Positions 12,182 to 23,625 of a stretch of DNA of 64,000 bases are shown piece by piece. The stretch's first letter is position 1; each line of letters opens with the position of its first letter. A program made the translations under genes and the position numbers. The stretch covers positions 85,017,501 through 85,081,500 of the forward strand of contig CM044318.1 of the NCBI GenBank assembly GCA_024291935.2, given 5' to 3'. Below the pieces are notes generated by a model that searched no databases, was not told the DNA's origin, and saw nothing but the letters and a program-made list of their open reading frames with translations. This DNA comes from Okapia johnstoni. Lineage: Eukaryota > Chordata > Mammalia > Artiodactyla > Giraffidae.

Positions 12182-12479
12182 TGCCTGTAGCCAAGGGCAG
12201 CTTTGTGGGATTCTGACTTGGCCCTTTCCCATTCCCGTGCAACTTGTGTGATAAAACATCAAGGCATCTTGAATGATCCTGGAGGCTCCAGAAGCTGAGC
12301 CCCGTGCCCTCTGCTCCGGCTGCTTCCTTGGTGCATCCACTGTCCAGGCATGAGGCATTTTGTCTGCCTCTTAGAGCATCTCCTCTGATCCAGGCTCAGG
12401 CAGAGTGAGGGGTGGTTGAAGGTGCATGGATGGCATTGAATCTGCATTCGGGCTGACCCAGAGAAAGGGAACATGGTGA

Positions 12480-14600
12480 TGTGATGGAACCTAAGTCTAA
12501 TATCTGAGTGTGAGTTTCCTGCTATTGCGTCTGAATTTTTTTAAGGCCAAAATATTTGCAATGAAGCTCTCTCATTATCAAATTAAATAGATACGCCTCT
12601 CGCTTCATACAATAGGCATGGTCCTGAGCAACTACATGAGAAGAGAATTTTTAAAAATCAAATTATATTTTTCAAAGTACTTGGAGAGCTTTCTATTTAA
12701 AAGAATCCCACATGGAATCCTCCCTTAGAAATGAAGAATCCTATTGTAATGCAAATGATCACCTCCTAATTTATCTGTTTTCTAAATTCAAATAAACTCC
12801 AGTTTATTCGAAATGGTCAAAGAGCGAGGTCTGTGGTTAATTGAATATTCATGTTAGTCTGGAATCACCATATATACCTTGCGTTGATCACTAATTTTCA
12901 AGAAACAAGAATATAATGAAATACAACAAAATACAGTTAATCATGAAAGGATGCAGAATCTAATTACTTTTCCTTTGATAATCCAAAGGCATTCAGGACC
13001 TCAAAGTGTTGGGCAGTCATGGGGTCTGTTCATCCCTTTAACCAGCTCAGACCTGAGTTTCCAGAAAGGGAGTAGGCTGAAGCTAACTGATTCAGGGAAA
13101 TGACCCTGTAGTTTCATTTTTGACATAGGTCTCCTGAACTTTTTTTGCCTTCTTTTCTGTTTAAACAAAACCCCAGAGTTCAGAGTATATATACATATTT
13201 TTCATGTTCTAGAAATGCAACCTCCAACTCTTCGGACTGTTTGTCTCTGCAGTTGACAACTGCACAGGTAGGTCCCCCTTTCAGAAAGCCAGCCCAACTT
13301 AGAAAAACAAAGCAAGATTTAGCTGTTCTTCTCTGCTTGCTATCTAATGAGGTGTGAGAAAGGCCAACAATTCTGGAATATACCAAGCTTACAGGCTGCC
13401 TGCCCTCAGAATAGATGGTGATCTTGATTTCACATAATGATGAAGGAAATGATTCGTTTCAAAAGCAAAGCACAAAGCATCCATCCCCCATCCCCAAAGC
13501 AATGTCTCATCCCTTGCTTCTTTCCAAATACCCTTCTGTTCACGCCGCGGGCTTGAACTTGCTAAGTACACTGCAGCCCAAGTGCTTGATGCTTTAAAAT
13601 CCATCCACTTCCCCGTGGTTTGTTAGAACTGCTTTTCCAAGGAGTCTTGCGACCATATATTCCTATTTAAGCAAATAAGGTTAGCTCCCTTTCACCATTC
13701 ACAATTCAACAGTCCTCCTAAATTAATTTTTCCAAAAGTAATTCAAATAAAAGCTTCGTTGCCACTGCTCTTTTCTGAGCCACAAGATTGAATAAGGCAT
13801 CTGAATAAAAATGTGTATTACAGCCTTCTTTAATATTTAAGCATGACATTCATTGATTTGTTTCTTGTTTTCTGCAAACCTTGACAACATGATAAAATAA
13901 ATCATAAGAACAAAATATAGTGGTAACATCTTTTATGGACTTCACATAGTCATCAATCTCAAGCTGTGAGTGAATTATCAGTACAGCAAAAAGATCTATG
14001 TTTTAAGAGCTCCAACAGCACACTAGCTGGAGGTTTTTCACAAGCAAACTCAAGGCGAGTGACTGATAAGCATCATTATTATTTTCTGAGAGTCTAGTTT
14101 ATGGTGTGTTGCAGAGGTGTTGGCATATATGTTTCAGAAGCAAAGGTTTGATCAATTCTAAATAGACATCCACTAACTGGCCCTATAAAAAGTTTTAAGG
14201 GAAAATCACCCACAAGGGACATGCTGGCTTCGAATCTGCTGAATGCGAGGCATTGTGAGAATTTGAAATACGAGGCCCTCGTCCACCAAGGCACAGCTGC
14301 ACTTTGACTGGCTAGAATCCCAGGCTGTCCTCATTTGCATAGGTGGGCACCACTCATTACCTCATAATTAATTCAAGTTGATTATACCATCCTAAAACAT
14401 CTCCTCTCCCAGGCATGTTGTATTTTTATCACCCACTTTTAGTAAAATTATACTCACTGTCCCTCTAGTTGAGTCACTGTAACTCCTGGAGGTTTTTTCT
14501 GTCTCTTCCTTTCATTATCCTAACCAATTAAAGTCACTGTGATTTTCTCTACTCGGCCTAAGAGAAATACCATCAGTATTATTGCTTGGTTGACATTTTG
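12480..14600. other. AT-rich, repeat-free block; candidate conserved non-coding region
   Basis: About 2.1 kb without any recognised SINE or LINE, flanked by repeat-bearing DNA. It holds many homeodomain-type TAATTA/ATTAAT words, a SOX:POU composite at 12,743-12,756, a TCF/LEF-like CTTTGAT at 12,973-12,979 and an octamer-like 'atttgcat' at about 14,333. Frames are short. Old vertebrate enhancers often look like this, but conservation cannot be tested from one sequence. Confidence 0.4.
12743..12756 (+). promoter_or_regulatory. SOX:POU (SOX2:OCT4-type) composite motif
   Basis: The bases 'attgtaatgcaaat' join a SOX core (ATTGT) to an octamer (ATGCAAAT) with one base between them. This is the spacing of the classic SOX2:OCT4 and neural SOX:POU3F composite element. 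A match this specific is uncommon, but activity is inferred only from the motif and its repeat-free surroundings. Confidence 0.4.
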
Positions 14601-15032
14601 GTTTTCCATTTGTTAAATTTTATTAGCAATATTGGAAATGTGAATTACCGTATCTTTGCGGCCACAGTGCTCTTTCGAGGAGTTCGTGCGTGGTTGGCGA
14701 TGCTATATACATCCACTGTAAACCTTTCAATGTCTGCATCTCAGTGGGGACTGCTCAGGTACCACTGGATAGGCATTGGGAGAGAAATCACACTCAGTGC
14801 AGAAAACGCCACACCAGTCGCTCCAGTGAAACGTGGAGTGTGGGATAGCCTAGAGATCCCCCAGACTGACCTGCGTGGTGGCTTCCTGGAGGTCCCCGAC
14901 TTTGGAGGAGGGGTCACACAGTGAACCTTCTGCCCATTGGAGCCCAACCATGTTGCAAAAACTCTAACAACCATGCAGGAGAGGCTATACTCAGTTGGCT
15001 GATAAACCAAACACTGGTCAACTTACCTATGT
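14601..15032. other. Unique sequence, no gene seen
   Basis: A short CpG-containing patch lies near 14,645-14,705. A 112-codon plus-strand frame (14,586-14,924) has no recognisable domain. Confidence 0.35.
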
Positions 15033-15236
15033 GAAAGCCGTTCAGTTGTGTCTGACTCTTTGTGAACTCATGGACTGTAGCCCACAAGGCTCCCCTGTCC
15101 ATGGGATTCTCCAGGCATGAATACTGGAGTGGGTTGCCATTTCCTTCTCCAGGGCATCTTCCCGACCCAGACATCAAACCCAGGTCTCCTGCATTGTAGG
15201 CAAATTCGTTACCGGCTGAGTCACCAGGGAAGCCCC
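15033..15236 (-). mobile_element. Bov-tA SINE
   Basis: Antisense copy running from 'gttcagttgtgtctgactct' to the tRNA-like head 'gagtcaccagggaagcccc'. Nearly full length. Confidence 0.92.
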
Positions 15237-15609
15237 AATTCACCTATAAACACCCATCCTGTTATTCAGTGTGTTTCAGTTTCCAGGTTAGAGAACCAGG
15301 AAAGAGCCGTAGAGATGGTGCACAACTTGCATGAACGGGCATAGGGAAATATGCATTAACCAGACCCCATCAGGCACAGTGTCCACCCCACCACCAGCGC
15401 CAGCCCAGGCACACCACCCAGTCACTCAACTAGAGACTGCTTCAACAAGTCCCAGAGCCTCCCCAGTCTGACTTATAACTCAATCATGTATTTTCCTGGG
15501 ATACCTAATTAACCTCCCTGCGATGTAATTAACTTGCTGAGTTTGGCTGGGGTGTTAGTGTTAGTCATATCATATTAAGGAATAAATCTTTAAAACTAAT
15601 ACGGGATAT

Positions 15610-15722
15610 TGGCTCCATGAGGGCAGGGACTGTACTTACTGTGTTCATCCTATGTTCCCCATACCTACAAGAGTGTGAGGTATACAGTAGGTTCTCAGTA
15701 GTACCTGCTGAGGGAATAAACC
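15610..15722 (+). mobile_element. L2 LINE 3' end fragment
   Basis: 'atgagggcagggactgta' followed by 'acagtaggttctcagtag' and a terminal GGAATAAA matches the characteristic L2 3' end ('gggcagggactgt ... catagtaggtgctcaataaa'). Confidence 0.65.
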
Positions 15723-15779
15723 CATCGGTCACCTGATCCAGGCTCAGCGCCCCCATGCCATCTCAGCATGCCTCAAGGC

Positions 15780-16085
15780 GTGGCTTGCAGCCATCGTTTG
15801 CTGGCTTCCAGCCTCTGTGCCTCTATTTCCTCATCCCTGATGCTGGGAAAGATCGAAGGCAGAAGGAGAAGAGGATGACGGAGGAAGAGATGGTTGGATG
15901 GCGCCATTTACTCAATGGACATGAATCTGAGAAAACTCCAGGAGGTGGTGAAGGGCAGGGAAGCCTGGCTTGCTGCAGTCCCTGGGGCTGCAAAGAGTCA
16001 AACACGGCTTAGCAAATGAGCAACAGCGACAATGGTGCTCACCTCAAAGGGCTGCTCTTGGACTAAATAATTACACGCTTACGTA
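15780..16085 (+). mobile_element. MIR SINE split by BovB
   Basis: 'cctctgtgcctctatttcct' before the BovB copy and 'gtgctcacctcaaagggctg' after it form the two halves of a sense MIR. The ancient SINE was interrupted by the BovB at 15,836-16,030. Confidence 0.55.
15836..16030 (+). mobile_element. BovB LINE 3' end fragment
   Basis: Sense BovB tail: 'agaggatgacggaggaagag', 'gcctggcttgctgcagtc' and 'aaagagtcaaacacg' follow the BovB 3' consensus, 5'-truncated at about 195 bp. Confidence 0.85.
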
Positions 16086-17844
16086 GCGTGTGTTTATATA
16101 CACACACACATACACATACGTGTGTAGGGGGACACGGACAGATACACAGAGAGAAACCAGCACTTAGCTTGCTCTCAGAAAAAAAGGAACCTATTGTTAC
16201 TTTTGCGTGGGGCTCCTCTTTCTCACAGCTAGTATGCATGGCTGCCTGAGCTGACCCAGCTCTGAAAACACTTGAAAATCCTAATGAGGCCAATTTACTA
16301 TTTCTACAAAAATTATGGAGGTATTCCAGGGTTTGGAACAGGCCAGTGTGTCTCCAGGCATTTCCGGTACCTTGTCACTCAACGCTGTTGTACCATTAAA
16401 GAGTCCAAACTGAAGAGGCCCCTCGAAGAGCACGTGATTTCACAGAGGAAAGAATCTATACAAACCTTTAATCCTGTGTGTAAATGATATATTAGAATTT
16501 TTTTTCCTTCTGAATACTAATATATAATTCCTTCAGGAGAAAAACCCACGTGCCCCTTCTTATGCAGTAGCCTGAAAAATAATCTATAATATTGCATCAA
16601 TATTCATTTAATAAAGGAGGAAGTTCGCATAGCTTATGGTACTTCTATTTGGTTCCCCTAGCCTTTCGATATTATGTACAAGAGTCGGTCCAGCAACATC
16701 TATGCCTTGTCAGTCATTTAATTAAGCAAAGAAAGCTTGCTATTCATTTTATTTCTGTAGATGTTAATGTTAAAACTAATAGAAAACAGCTAGTAAATTG
16801 TCCCCTGCATATATTGGACACAGCAACAATTACTCTGGCAGAGAAGATATAATAAAAGAGGAAATTTTAATAGTATCTTTATTCCATTTATTCTCTTGGG
16901 CTTCTGTTTCAAGGTAGTGTAGAAATTAACAATTATTTCTTCTCATTGTTTTTGATGATCTTTTTCTATTATCCTCCTACCCGACTTAAAATAAAAAATA
17001 ATTTAAACTTACATTTTTTATTCAATTTTATGGTGCCCTGAGATTTACATTCCAGGCATGAGGAGAAACTGAGAAAAATCAGAAAATCACGCAGAGCATT
17101 CCCTTCCTGTTCCTCTGACAACTAGTTAAGGCCATGCCAGTCAGTAGTACAACTGAGATTATCTTGATTTCAACTCAGAAATTCACATAATAAAAATAAT
17201 TATCGTGCACATCACTGTATCGACAAATACGTCTGTCTTGTATTTATGAACATCTGTCATACAGTATATCTAAATAGTTGACATAGCTCGACTCCATAAA
17301 GCAATTAACTCAGTTTATATGGCAAATTGTCTAAGGATTTCTCCAGAATGCTTGGGGAAATCTACAAACTAAAATATTCTCCAATTTATTGACATGCTAC
17401 CACACTAAAAAAAGTAGGACATCAATAACCAGCTTTCTTTGAAATCTGGGATCTTATTATAAGTTTAGGGACTAAGAAACCCCTGGCTTGGATGAAATAA
17501 AGACTAATTTTGTCCTATAAAAAGTACTTCTGTTCTTTGGCAGAAAAACACATGGACATGATGAATAAAAATGTGCAATCAAGACAATATTAATTAAAAA
17601 TGGAAAGTTTTTCCCGCTGAAAATCTCATCAGAGCCACTCCTGAGACCCTGGAACATTTTCAGTTCAAGTCATATTTGGCTTTCTGTGGGATTGCTCAGA
17701 TTCTCCATGGAGACGTGTAGGCTCTCTGACCCTGGGAGGTGTCAGCCCATGTGACACTCCTTTAAATCCAGAGCCATGAGTCCTCCTAGGTCCAGTAAAA
17801 TCAACCAGCCTGGAAATGTACAGGTTGATCGCATACCTACTGTG
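16086..17844. other. AT-rich, repeat-poor block; candidate conserved non-coding region
   Basis: About 1.7 kb of AT-rich sequence. Apart from a short CA/TA tract at 16,094-16,130 it has no recognised repeat. Homeodomain-like 'ttaatta'/'taatta' words recur. No coding frame longer than about 90 codons occurs and none is recognisable. It is similar in character to 12,480-14,600. Confidence 0.35.
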
Positions 17845-18452
17845 TCCTAAGTGTGTTATTTTTCCATCGTTGCATAACAAGCCACCACAAATTTAGCCAT
17901 TTAACACACATTCATGAGCTCACAGTTTCCATGGGTCAGGAATCCAACCGGAGCTCAACTGGAGTCTCTGCTCAGGGTCTCAGGCTGCAGTTAAGATGTC
18001 AGGGAGTCTGTTTGATAAAGGAGGTTGGGCGCCTCTTCCAAGCTCGTGTGGTTGTTGGATTGTTCCTTGTGGTTGTAGGACTGAGGTCCTAAATTTCTTG
18101 CTGATTGTCAGTCTTGGGATATTCTTGGTTCCTGGAGCACCCCCACCTGGCAGTGACCTTCTTAGGGACACTCTGGCAACATAACAACTTATTTCTCAAA
18201 GCCACAGGAAGGACCAAGTCCCTCTTTAAAGGGCTTTCATCTGAGCCACTCAGGAGAATCTCCCTGCAAGTCACTCAAAGCCAAGTTAACTGGGGAGTTG
18301 AAGCTTCACCAAAGCCCATAATCCAATCACAAAAGCAGCATCCAATTCCATCCATATGGAGGGGGTTACATAGGGTGGGGGTGGGGGAATTAGGCCCTAG
18401 GGGTTAGGAATTTGGTGGGGTGGGAGCATCTTAGAATTCTATCTGCCCCAGT
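17845..18452 (-). mobile_element. MaLR-type LTR remnant
   Basis: Antisense LTR-like block order: 'ttgcataacaagccaccaca', 'cacagtttccatgggtcagg', 'ctctgctcagggtctca', 'ttgtggttgtaggactgag' and a terminal 'agaattctatctgcccca'. This matches an ancient ERVL-MaLR type LTR. It is non-coding and the subfamily is not assigned. Confidence 0.55.
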
Positions 18453-19117
18453 AAAGGAACCCAGAATATGAATGCTGTATGAACCTAGAAAAATTATCTA
18501 AAACCTGGGAATTTATCTGTAATTTGCCTTAAATGGCTGGAATTTTCAGAGATATAAATAAATCCAAAAGCAATTATTGCTGAGCCTGTTATTTCTAAGG
18601 CCACCTAGGGGAATCATCTTAAATGAGCTCATCTCCCACACCCCAGCTTCCCTTGAAACAAATCTTTGCTCAAATAATTATGAAAAACTACAGCAAGTGC
18701 ACTTCTTAGAGACAGACTGTCAGGAAACCTCAGCTTCTTTCACTGAAGGTCCGATTCCAGCCAGGGATCCGTAGACTTGGCTCTAAGACAGAGAGCAGGA
18801 GGCATGTGGCTCTGCTGGGCCCAGATGTGGTCGGGATGGACTGGCCTCTCCTCGCTCTGCACCTAATCAATCACCTTGACAGTCTCCACCAATTCATCCC
18901 CAATGTGACTAAGATCTCCCATCTCAGTTATCCTGGAGGGCCTACATTTGAAATCTCACCCTATTTTCAGCCAGTTACTAACCTCTGGCCAGAGTCTGCA
19001 TCTGTCTCTCTTTCTGGAGCTAGACTGATGCTTAACTCAGGCTGAACCCGACTAATCACTGTCTTACAACTAATTTACCCCATCCCTTCCCTTAACTCCA
19101 CTACTTTTATTACAGTC
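18453..19117. other. Unique sequence, no gene seen
   Basis: No repeat or coding frame recognised. Confidence 0.35.
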
Positions 19118-19525
19118 ATGTGATAGCCTGAAAAAGGCCTCCCTAAACGTCCCCATTCTCCTCCCCAGAACCTGTTAATGCATCCGTCACCTTACAGGGT
19201 AAATGGAACTTTGCTGGTGGGATTAAAGAGTTGGAGGTGGGAGATAATCCCAGATTACTCAGGCAAGGCCTTCAATGCAATCGCAAGTTCCTTCTCAGAA
19301 GGAGAACTAGGAGGAATGAGGAGGGAACCCAGAGGTTGGAGTGACTGAGGACAGGGGTGTGAGCCAAGGGATGTAGCAGCTCCTGGAGGCTGGAAAAGGC
19401 AAGGGGAACATTTTTCCTTTGGAGGTTCAGAAGGAGTCAGCCGGTTCACCTTGACTGTAGCCCTTCGAGCCTGATTTTGGGTTTCTAACCTCCAGAGCTG
19501 TAAGACAATAAATCTGCCTTGTTTT

Positions 19526-20340
19526 TTTCCACACCTTCATTTATTTCAGTTCAGAACAGTCCCTAAGTTGTGTCAGAGTCTTTGCAACCCCATGGATTGT
19601 AGCACGCCAGGCTCCTCTGTCCTTCACCATCTCTCAGAGTTTGCTCAGACTCATGTCCATTGAGTCAATAATGCCATCCAATCATCTTAACCTCTGTCAT
19701 CCCTTTCTCTTCCTGCCCTCAATCTTTCCCAGCATCAGGGTCTTTTCCAATGAGTCACCTCTTTGCATCAGGTGGCCAAGTTTAGGAGCTTCAGTTTCAG
19801 CATCAGTCCTTCTAATGAATATTCAGGGTTGATTTCCTTTAGGATGGACTGGTTTGATCTCGTTGCTGTTCAAGGGACTCCCAAGAGTCTTCTCCAACAC
19901 CACAGCTCAAAAGCATCAATTCTTCAGCATTTTTAATAAATACAAATTCTTGAAGGGTATAGTATCACATGGATTCTGTGTCAGTGGCCTTAGCAGGAAG
20001 GTTATTTTGGGATTTGGCACGGACCATGCCACTGTTTCCGTGAGCATGAATTATCTCTCCCCAGATTGCTCTGGTTTTGTGGATTTTCTGCCAGGAGTTG
20101 CTCTGCTGTTCTTTGCTCTGTACACATAAGCACAGCTCTTGCTTAGGCAGAATATAGTTTCATCTTGAGCATGTACTCCTTCAGTTTTCAGGAGAGATGT
20201 GTGCTCCCTCTGATTCCAAAGACGCTGCCTGTAGCCAGCAAAAATGGCCCTTGAACCACAGGCTTCCAGACTTATCTGTCGTTTTGGAAGTCCTGTTCCC
20301 AGAGGCCCACAGCGTCCAAGATGGCTGAACGAGAAGGGCC
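19526..20340 (-). pseudogene. RPL35A: RPL35A processed pseudogene (ribosomal protein eL33), interrupted by BovB
   Basis: Read on the minus strand, this is a retrocopy of the mRNA for RPL35A, a component of the large ribosomal subunit. A 5'-UTR-like start ('gccatcttggacgctgtggg', 'tctgggaacaggacttc') is followed by an intronless coding equivalent at 19,942-20,273 with landmarks such as 'ggccatttttgctggcta', 'cttatgtgtacagagcaaag' and 'aaacagtggcatggtccgtg'. The length (332 nt) matches the roughly 110-codon parent. It is dead: the start codon is AAG, a one-base insertion near 20,248 shifts the frame, further changes break it, and the stop is lost. A short 3' UTR with an AATAAA word and an A-rich tail follows at the left. 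Hallmarks of LINE-mediated retrocopying are the absence of introns, the A tail and a 13-bp target-site duplication (19,513-19,525 and 20,341-20,353). The parent was recognised from memory of RPL35A. Confidence 0.88.
19547..19927 (-). mobile_element. BovB LINE 3' fragment inside the RPL35A pseudogene
   Basis: 'cagttcagaacagtccctaa' at the left through 'ccaacaccacagctcaaaag' at the right follows the antisense BovB 3' region, about 380 bp, 5'-truncated. It lies in the 3'-UTR part of the pseudogene. Flanking 'catttattt' (19,538-19,546) and 'catttttaa' (19,928-19,936) may be a decayed target-site duplication. Confidence 0.88.
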
Positions 20341-20400
20341 TCTGCCTTGTTTTAAGGCACTAGTTTTGTGGTAACTTGTTCCAGCAGGCACTGATGCAGG

Positions 20401-21480
20401 TGGGGAGAGAGGCCTTGCTCAAGGCCTCTTGATTCTCAGGACCCCATCTCTCCACAGACTATCTTTGTGTGAGCTGGTCTTGGCTCTGTGAATCAGGCTA
20501 TCTTTTAAAACCCAGGACACATTGAGACTAGATGCAGAACAAAAACTAGTCATCACACAAGGGGCAAGAGTACCAGCTGTGCACTGAGCCTGGACAGTCC
20601 TGCACCAGCCCATATAGGAAGACGGGAGATGTACTGTTGTGATCTCAGCCAGCATCAGAGCCTTTTGTGTCCCCACCCCTTCTGCAGGAATAACTCCACA
20701 TGATACGTGAATTTGTTTAGAGGAAATCATACCTGACAAAGTTTCATTTGCTTTAAATAATGAATTAAAAAAAAAAAGAAAACAGAAAGATTGGGGTATT
20801 AGTATTCATTTCATAATTCAATCAAGACACTGCTCATGATGATAGAACCAAAATTAGAACATTAGATGCAATATTTAAATTAAAAAGGTAAGCAGAAACA
20901 ATATTAATGGTGATATCAAGCATAGGGAGAAATTAGTGGGATGGGTATACTGAGAGTTGACATCTAGCTGCAGCAGGGGCGTAATCACTGTTAAAATATT
21001 GAAATAGTTCCAGAGAACTTGGTAAACAGTCAGTGCTCCTGTCCCCACCCCTCCCCACCGCCAGTCCTTCCACTGAATTGAATTCCCCCGATTCAGCAAC
21101 TAACAGGTTAACAGCTGACCTGGCAGCACACCTGTGGAGCCCAGCACCTTGGACAGTGCCAAGCCTCTTGGCTAATGCCTGGCACACTTGTCCTCAAAGA
21201 CTTTCAATGTCACCCTTGAGTACAAGTAAGTTAAATCCTTACCCTCCACATTAACGTATCGATTTATATTGTACAGATCTGATAAATCAAGATATGCTTA
21301 TAACTAGAATTATAAGCATATTACCTTCGCATATGAAGGCAGAGAGGACAGGAAAATTACATCTAGGGAGCAGAATGGAGGGGAGGGTCAGTGTGGGGAC
21401 ACTGCTTTCCATCCTCAAGGCTTCTGAGCTATTTACCATCTACATGCTTCCCTCTCTTAAATAAACATTAGACACCTGGC
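20401..21480. other. Unique sequence, no gene seen
   Basis: Contains an A-rich run at about 20,766-20,785. No repeat family or coding frame is recognised. Confidence 0.35.
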
Positions 21481-21591
21481 AAGATTACTGGAGTGGGTAG
21501 CCATTTCCTGCTCCAGGGGATCTTCCTGACCCAGGGATCAAACCTGCCTTGGCAGGCATATTCTTTACCACTGAGCCAGCTGGGAGGCCCC
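21481..21591 (-). mobile_element. Partial Bov-tA SINE
   Basis: Only the tRNA-like half and part of the body remain: 'actggagtgggtagccattt', 'tcttcctgacccagggatca', 'accactgagccagctggga'. Confidence 0.85.
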
Positions 21592-23502
21592 ACTCAAAGA
21601 GTCTCTTACTGTTTCAAGACCACCTAGGGTAATGGAGGACTATAGACCAGTTGGTCTGAGAGCAAAACGTTTTCCGTCCCTTGTTTAGTAGAAGATAAAG
21701 AAGTGCAAGTCACCATATCCAGAAAAAGCGACCTATGTAGCCATCTGTCCTCGTGTTCTTGGGAACCTTCCAGAACTTTCCAGAGTAGATGCTGGAGAGA
21801 GGAGGGAGAAAGTGGAGAACATGGCCGAGCCTGGGATGTGGCAAGGACTCAGGGACAGGCAGCTACAGTTTAACCACCCAAAGAATGGCTGTTAGGATCA
21901 AAGAGTGTCTCTCTTCACAGTCCTGGCAGATGCTGATGGTCCCGAGCCCTGAGAGACAGACATCAAGCCTACAGCTCAGCCCTGATCCTGTAGAGCCTCA
22001 GGGCGGCTGTGGAGGCTTTGCAACCCACAGTTCTGTTAAGGGGAGCTGCCTCCCAGCAACCTGGGGTTGCGTTTACTGAGAAGCACGAGGCCACTCTTCA
22101 TATATTTTTAATATTCTAGTTATCATGCAAAATCTCATCGATGAGAAAGTTTAAGCAGTGTGCAAACAAGGCAGCCTGCCGAGCCATGTCAACATACCTC
22201 GCACACCGTGTCGACAGGACAAGCCTCACGTCGTGTTTCTGATTATATTTAATAACACTAAATTAGCTTTTCTTCATGTAACATATTGTGCCTGCGATGC
22301 TATTTGTTTGAACTAAAAACACCCTTCCTACTTTTCTGTTGTAATAAAAGGACTCACGTGGTGACCAAAATTTCTAGCCATTTTTATGCATTTGCAAAAC
22401 AGTAGGAACATGGAGAAATTTGTCTCTGAAACCAGCCAGAGACGGGCGTGCTGAAATGGGCTCCATTACCCAGGGCACGGCGGATTGTTCCAGACATCTG
22501 GGGATGGAGCGCTCAGCGGCTACTCGCAGGGGGACCCAGGCCATGCCATCCTGAGGGCATGGTTCTTGTTTCTCCTTCCTGCACGCGGGGCTGGGAGGAT
22601 GGGGCCAGAAATGCATCAGCAGGCACTCAGGCACTCCAGCCCTTCAGGGCCAAGCAGGGGGAGCTCGGCTACAGGGGCCTTGGGACACGTCCACCTTGTC
22701 ACGCATGCAGACTGGGGCTGTAACTGCCAGAGGGGTCGTGGGGGGCCTGAGCAACGACCCCTGCAGGTCGAGGACAGGTGCCCATCCAGCGGGAACATAT
22801 AGGGTTGAGCACTCATACTGCTTGTCTCGGGCTTCATTCTGATGCTAGACTTCTTCATCCTCCGTTGATGCCCCAGATAATTATGCATTTAAATGTAAAG
22901 CTTACTTCCTGCCCATTTCTAAGCCAGTGAAGGTCACAGGACATGGTCGAGTTTGAGGCTGGCAGTGAAGGAGGCTGGAGCTCCCTGTCTTCTTTTCCCT
23001 TCCATGCTTCCTTGTTCTCAACAAGACTTTGATCAAGCGAATACAAAAAGGAGGAGGACCCGCAGGACAGGACACACGGAGGCCCCAGGCTAGAGTTCCC
23101 ACACGCATCTCGGCTCTTGTACAACATGTCAGGCGTTCAAGATGGATGTGCCGCTCTAAACGGACCATCAGAAACAGACTCCTGGTCACGGCCAGCCTCA
23201 GAAAGAACAGGGATTCGCCTGGTTTCTTTCTGATTTGAAGCTGTGAGGAGTGGGGGTCAAGACTGCACCCAGTAAGGATGATGGTGACCAAGTGAGGAAG
23301 GCAAAGGCCATTCTCAGGGACCGACAAAAGGAGAGAGATTTGGCTTGACATCTTAATTCAGAGAAGAGGCTGAGACTACTTCCCCCAAGTATGAAACCTA
23401 AATATCGTAGACCGATAATTCACCTAAAGTAAATGCTGGCTATTCAAATATCTTCCTTCTAGAAAAATCTAGAGAAGCTAACACTACTATCAGATGAGGC
23501 TT
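21592..23502. other. Unique sequence; AT-rich repeat-free patch at 22,090-22,370
   Basis: No ruminant repeat recognised. 22,090-22,370 is AT-rich with embedded CpGs ('ctcatcgatgag', 'gtgtcgaca') and resembles the other candidate non-coding elements. 22,450-23,350 is GC-richer, with only chance frames. Confidence 0.35.
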
Positions 23503-23625
23503 AACAATGGCAACTCACTCCAGTGTTCTTGCCTGGAGAATCCCATGGACAGAGGAGCCTGGTGGGCTACAGTCCATGGGGCCGCAGGAGTCGGACATGA
23601 CTTAGCAACGAAACCACCACCACCA
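23503..23625 (+). mobile_element. Partial Bov-tA/Bov-A SINE
   Basis: 'aatggcaactcactccagtg' through 'cggacatgacttagcaacg' is the Bov-A body without the tRNA-like head. Confidence 0.88.

Larger units (their letters stand above)
19118..20400 (+). mobile_element. MLT1-like LTR, split by an RPL35A processed pseudogene
   Basis: The left part (19,118-19,525) follows an MLT1-type LTR in sense: 'tgatagcctgaaaaagg', 'ccagaacctgttaatgc', 'ggctggaaaaggcaagg', 'ctccagagctgtaagac'. The right part resumes at 20,341 with the expected LTR end ('ttttaaggcactagttttgt', 'gtaacttgtt'). The 13-bp 'tctgccttgtttt' occurs at both junctions (19,513-19,525 and 20,341-20,353). It is the target-site duplication of the pseudogene insertion. 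The LTR is non-coding. Confidence 0.75.
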
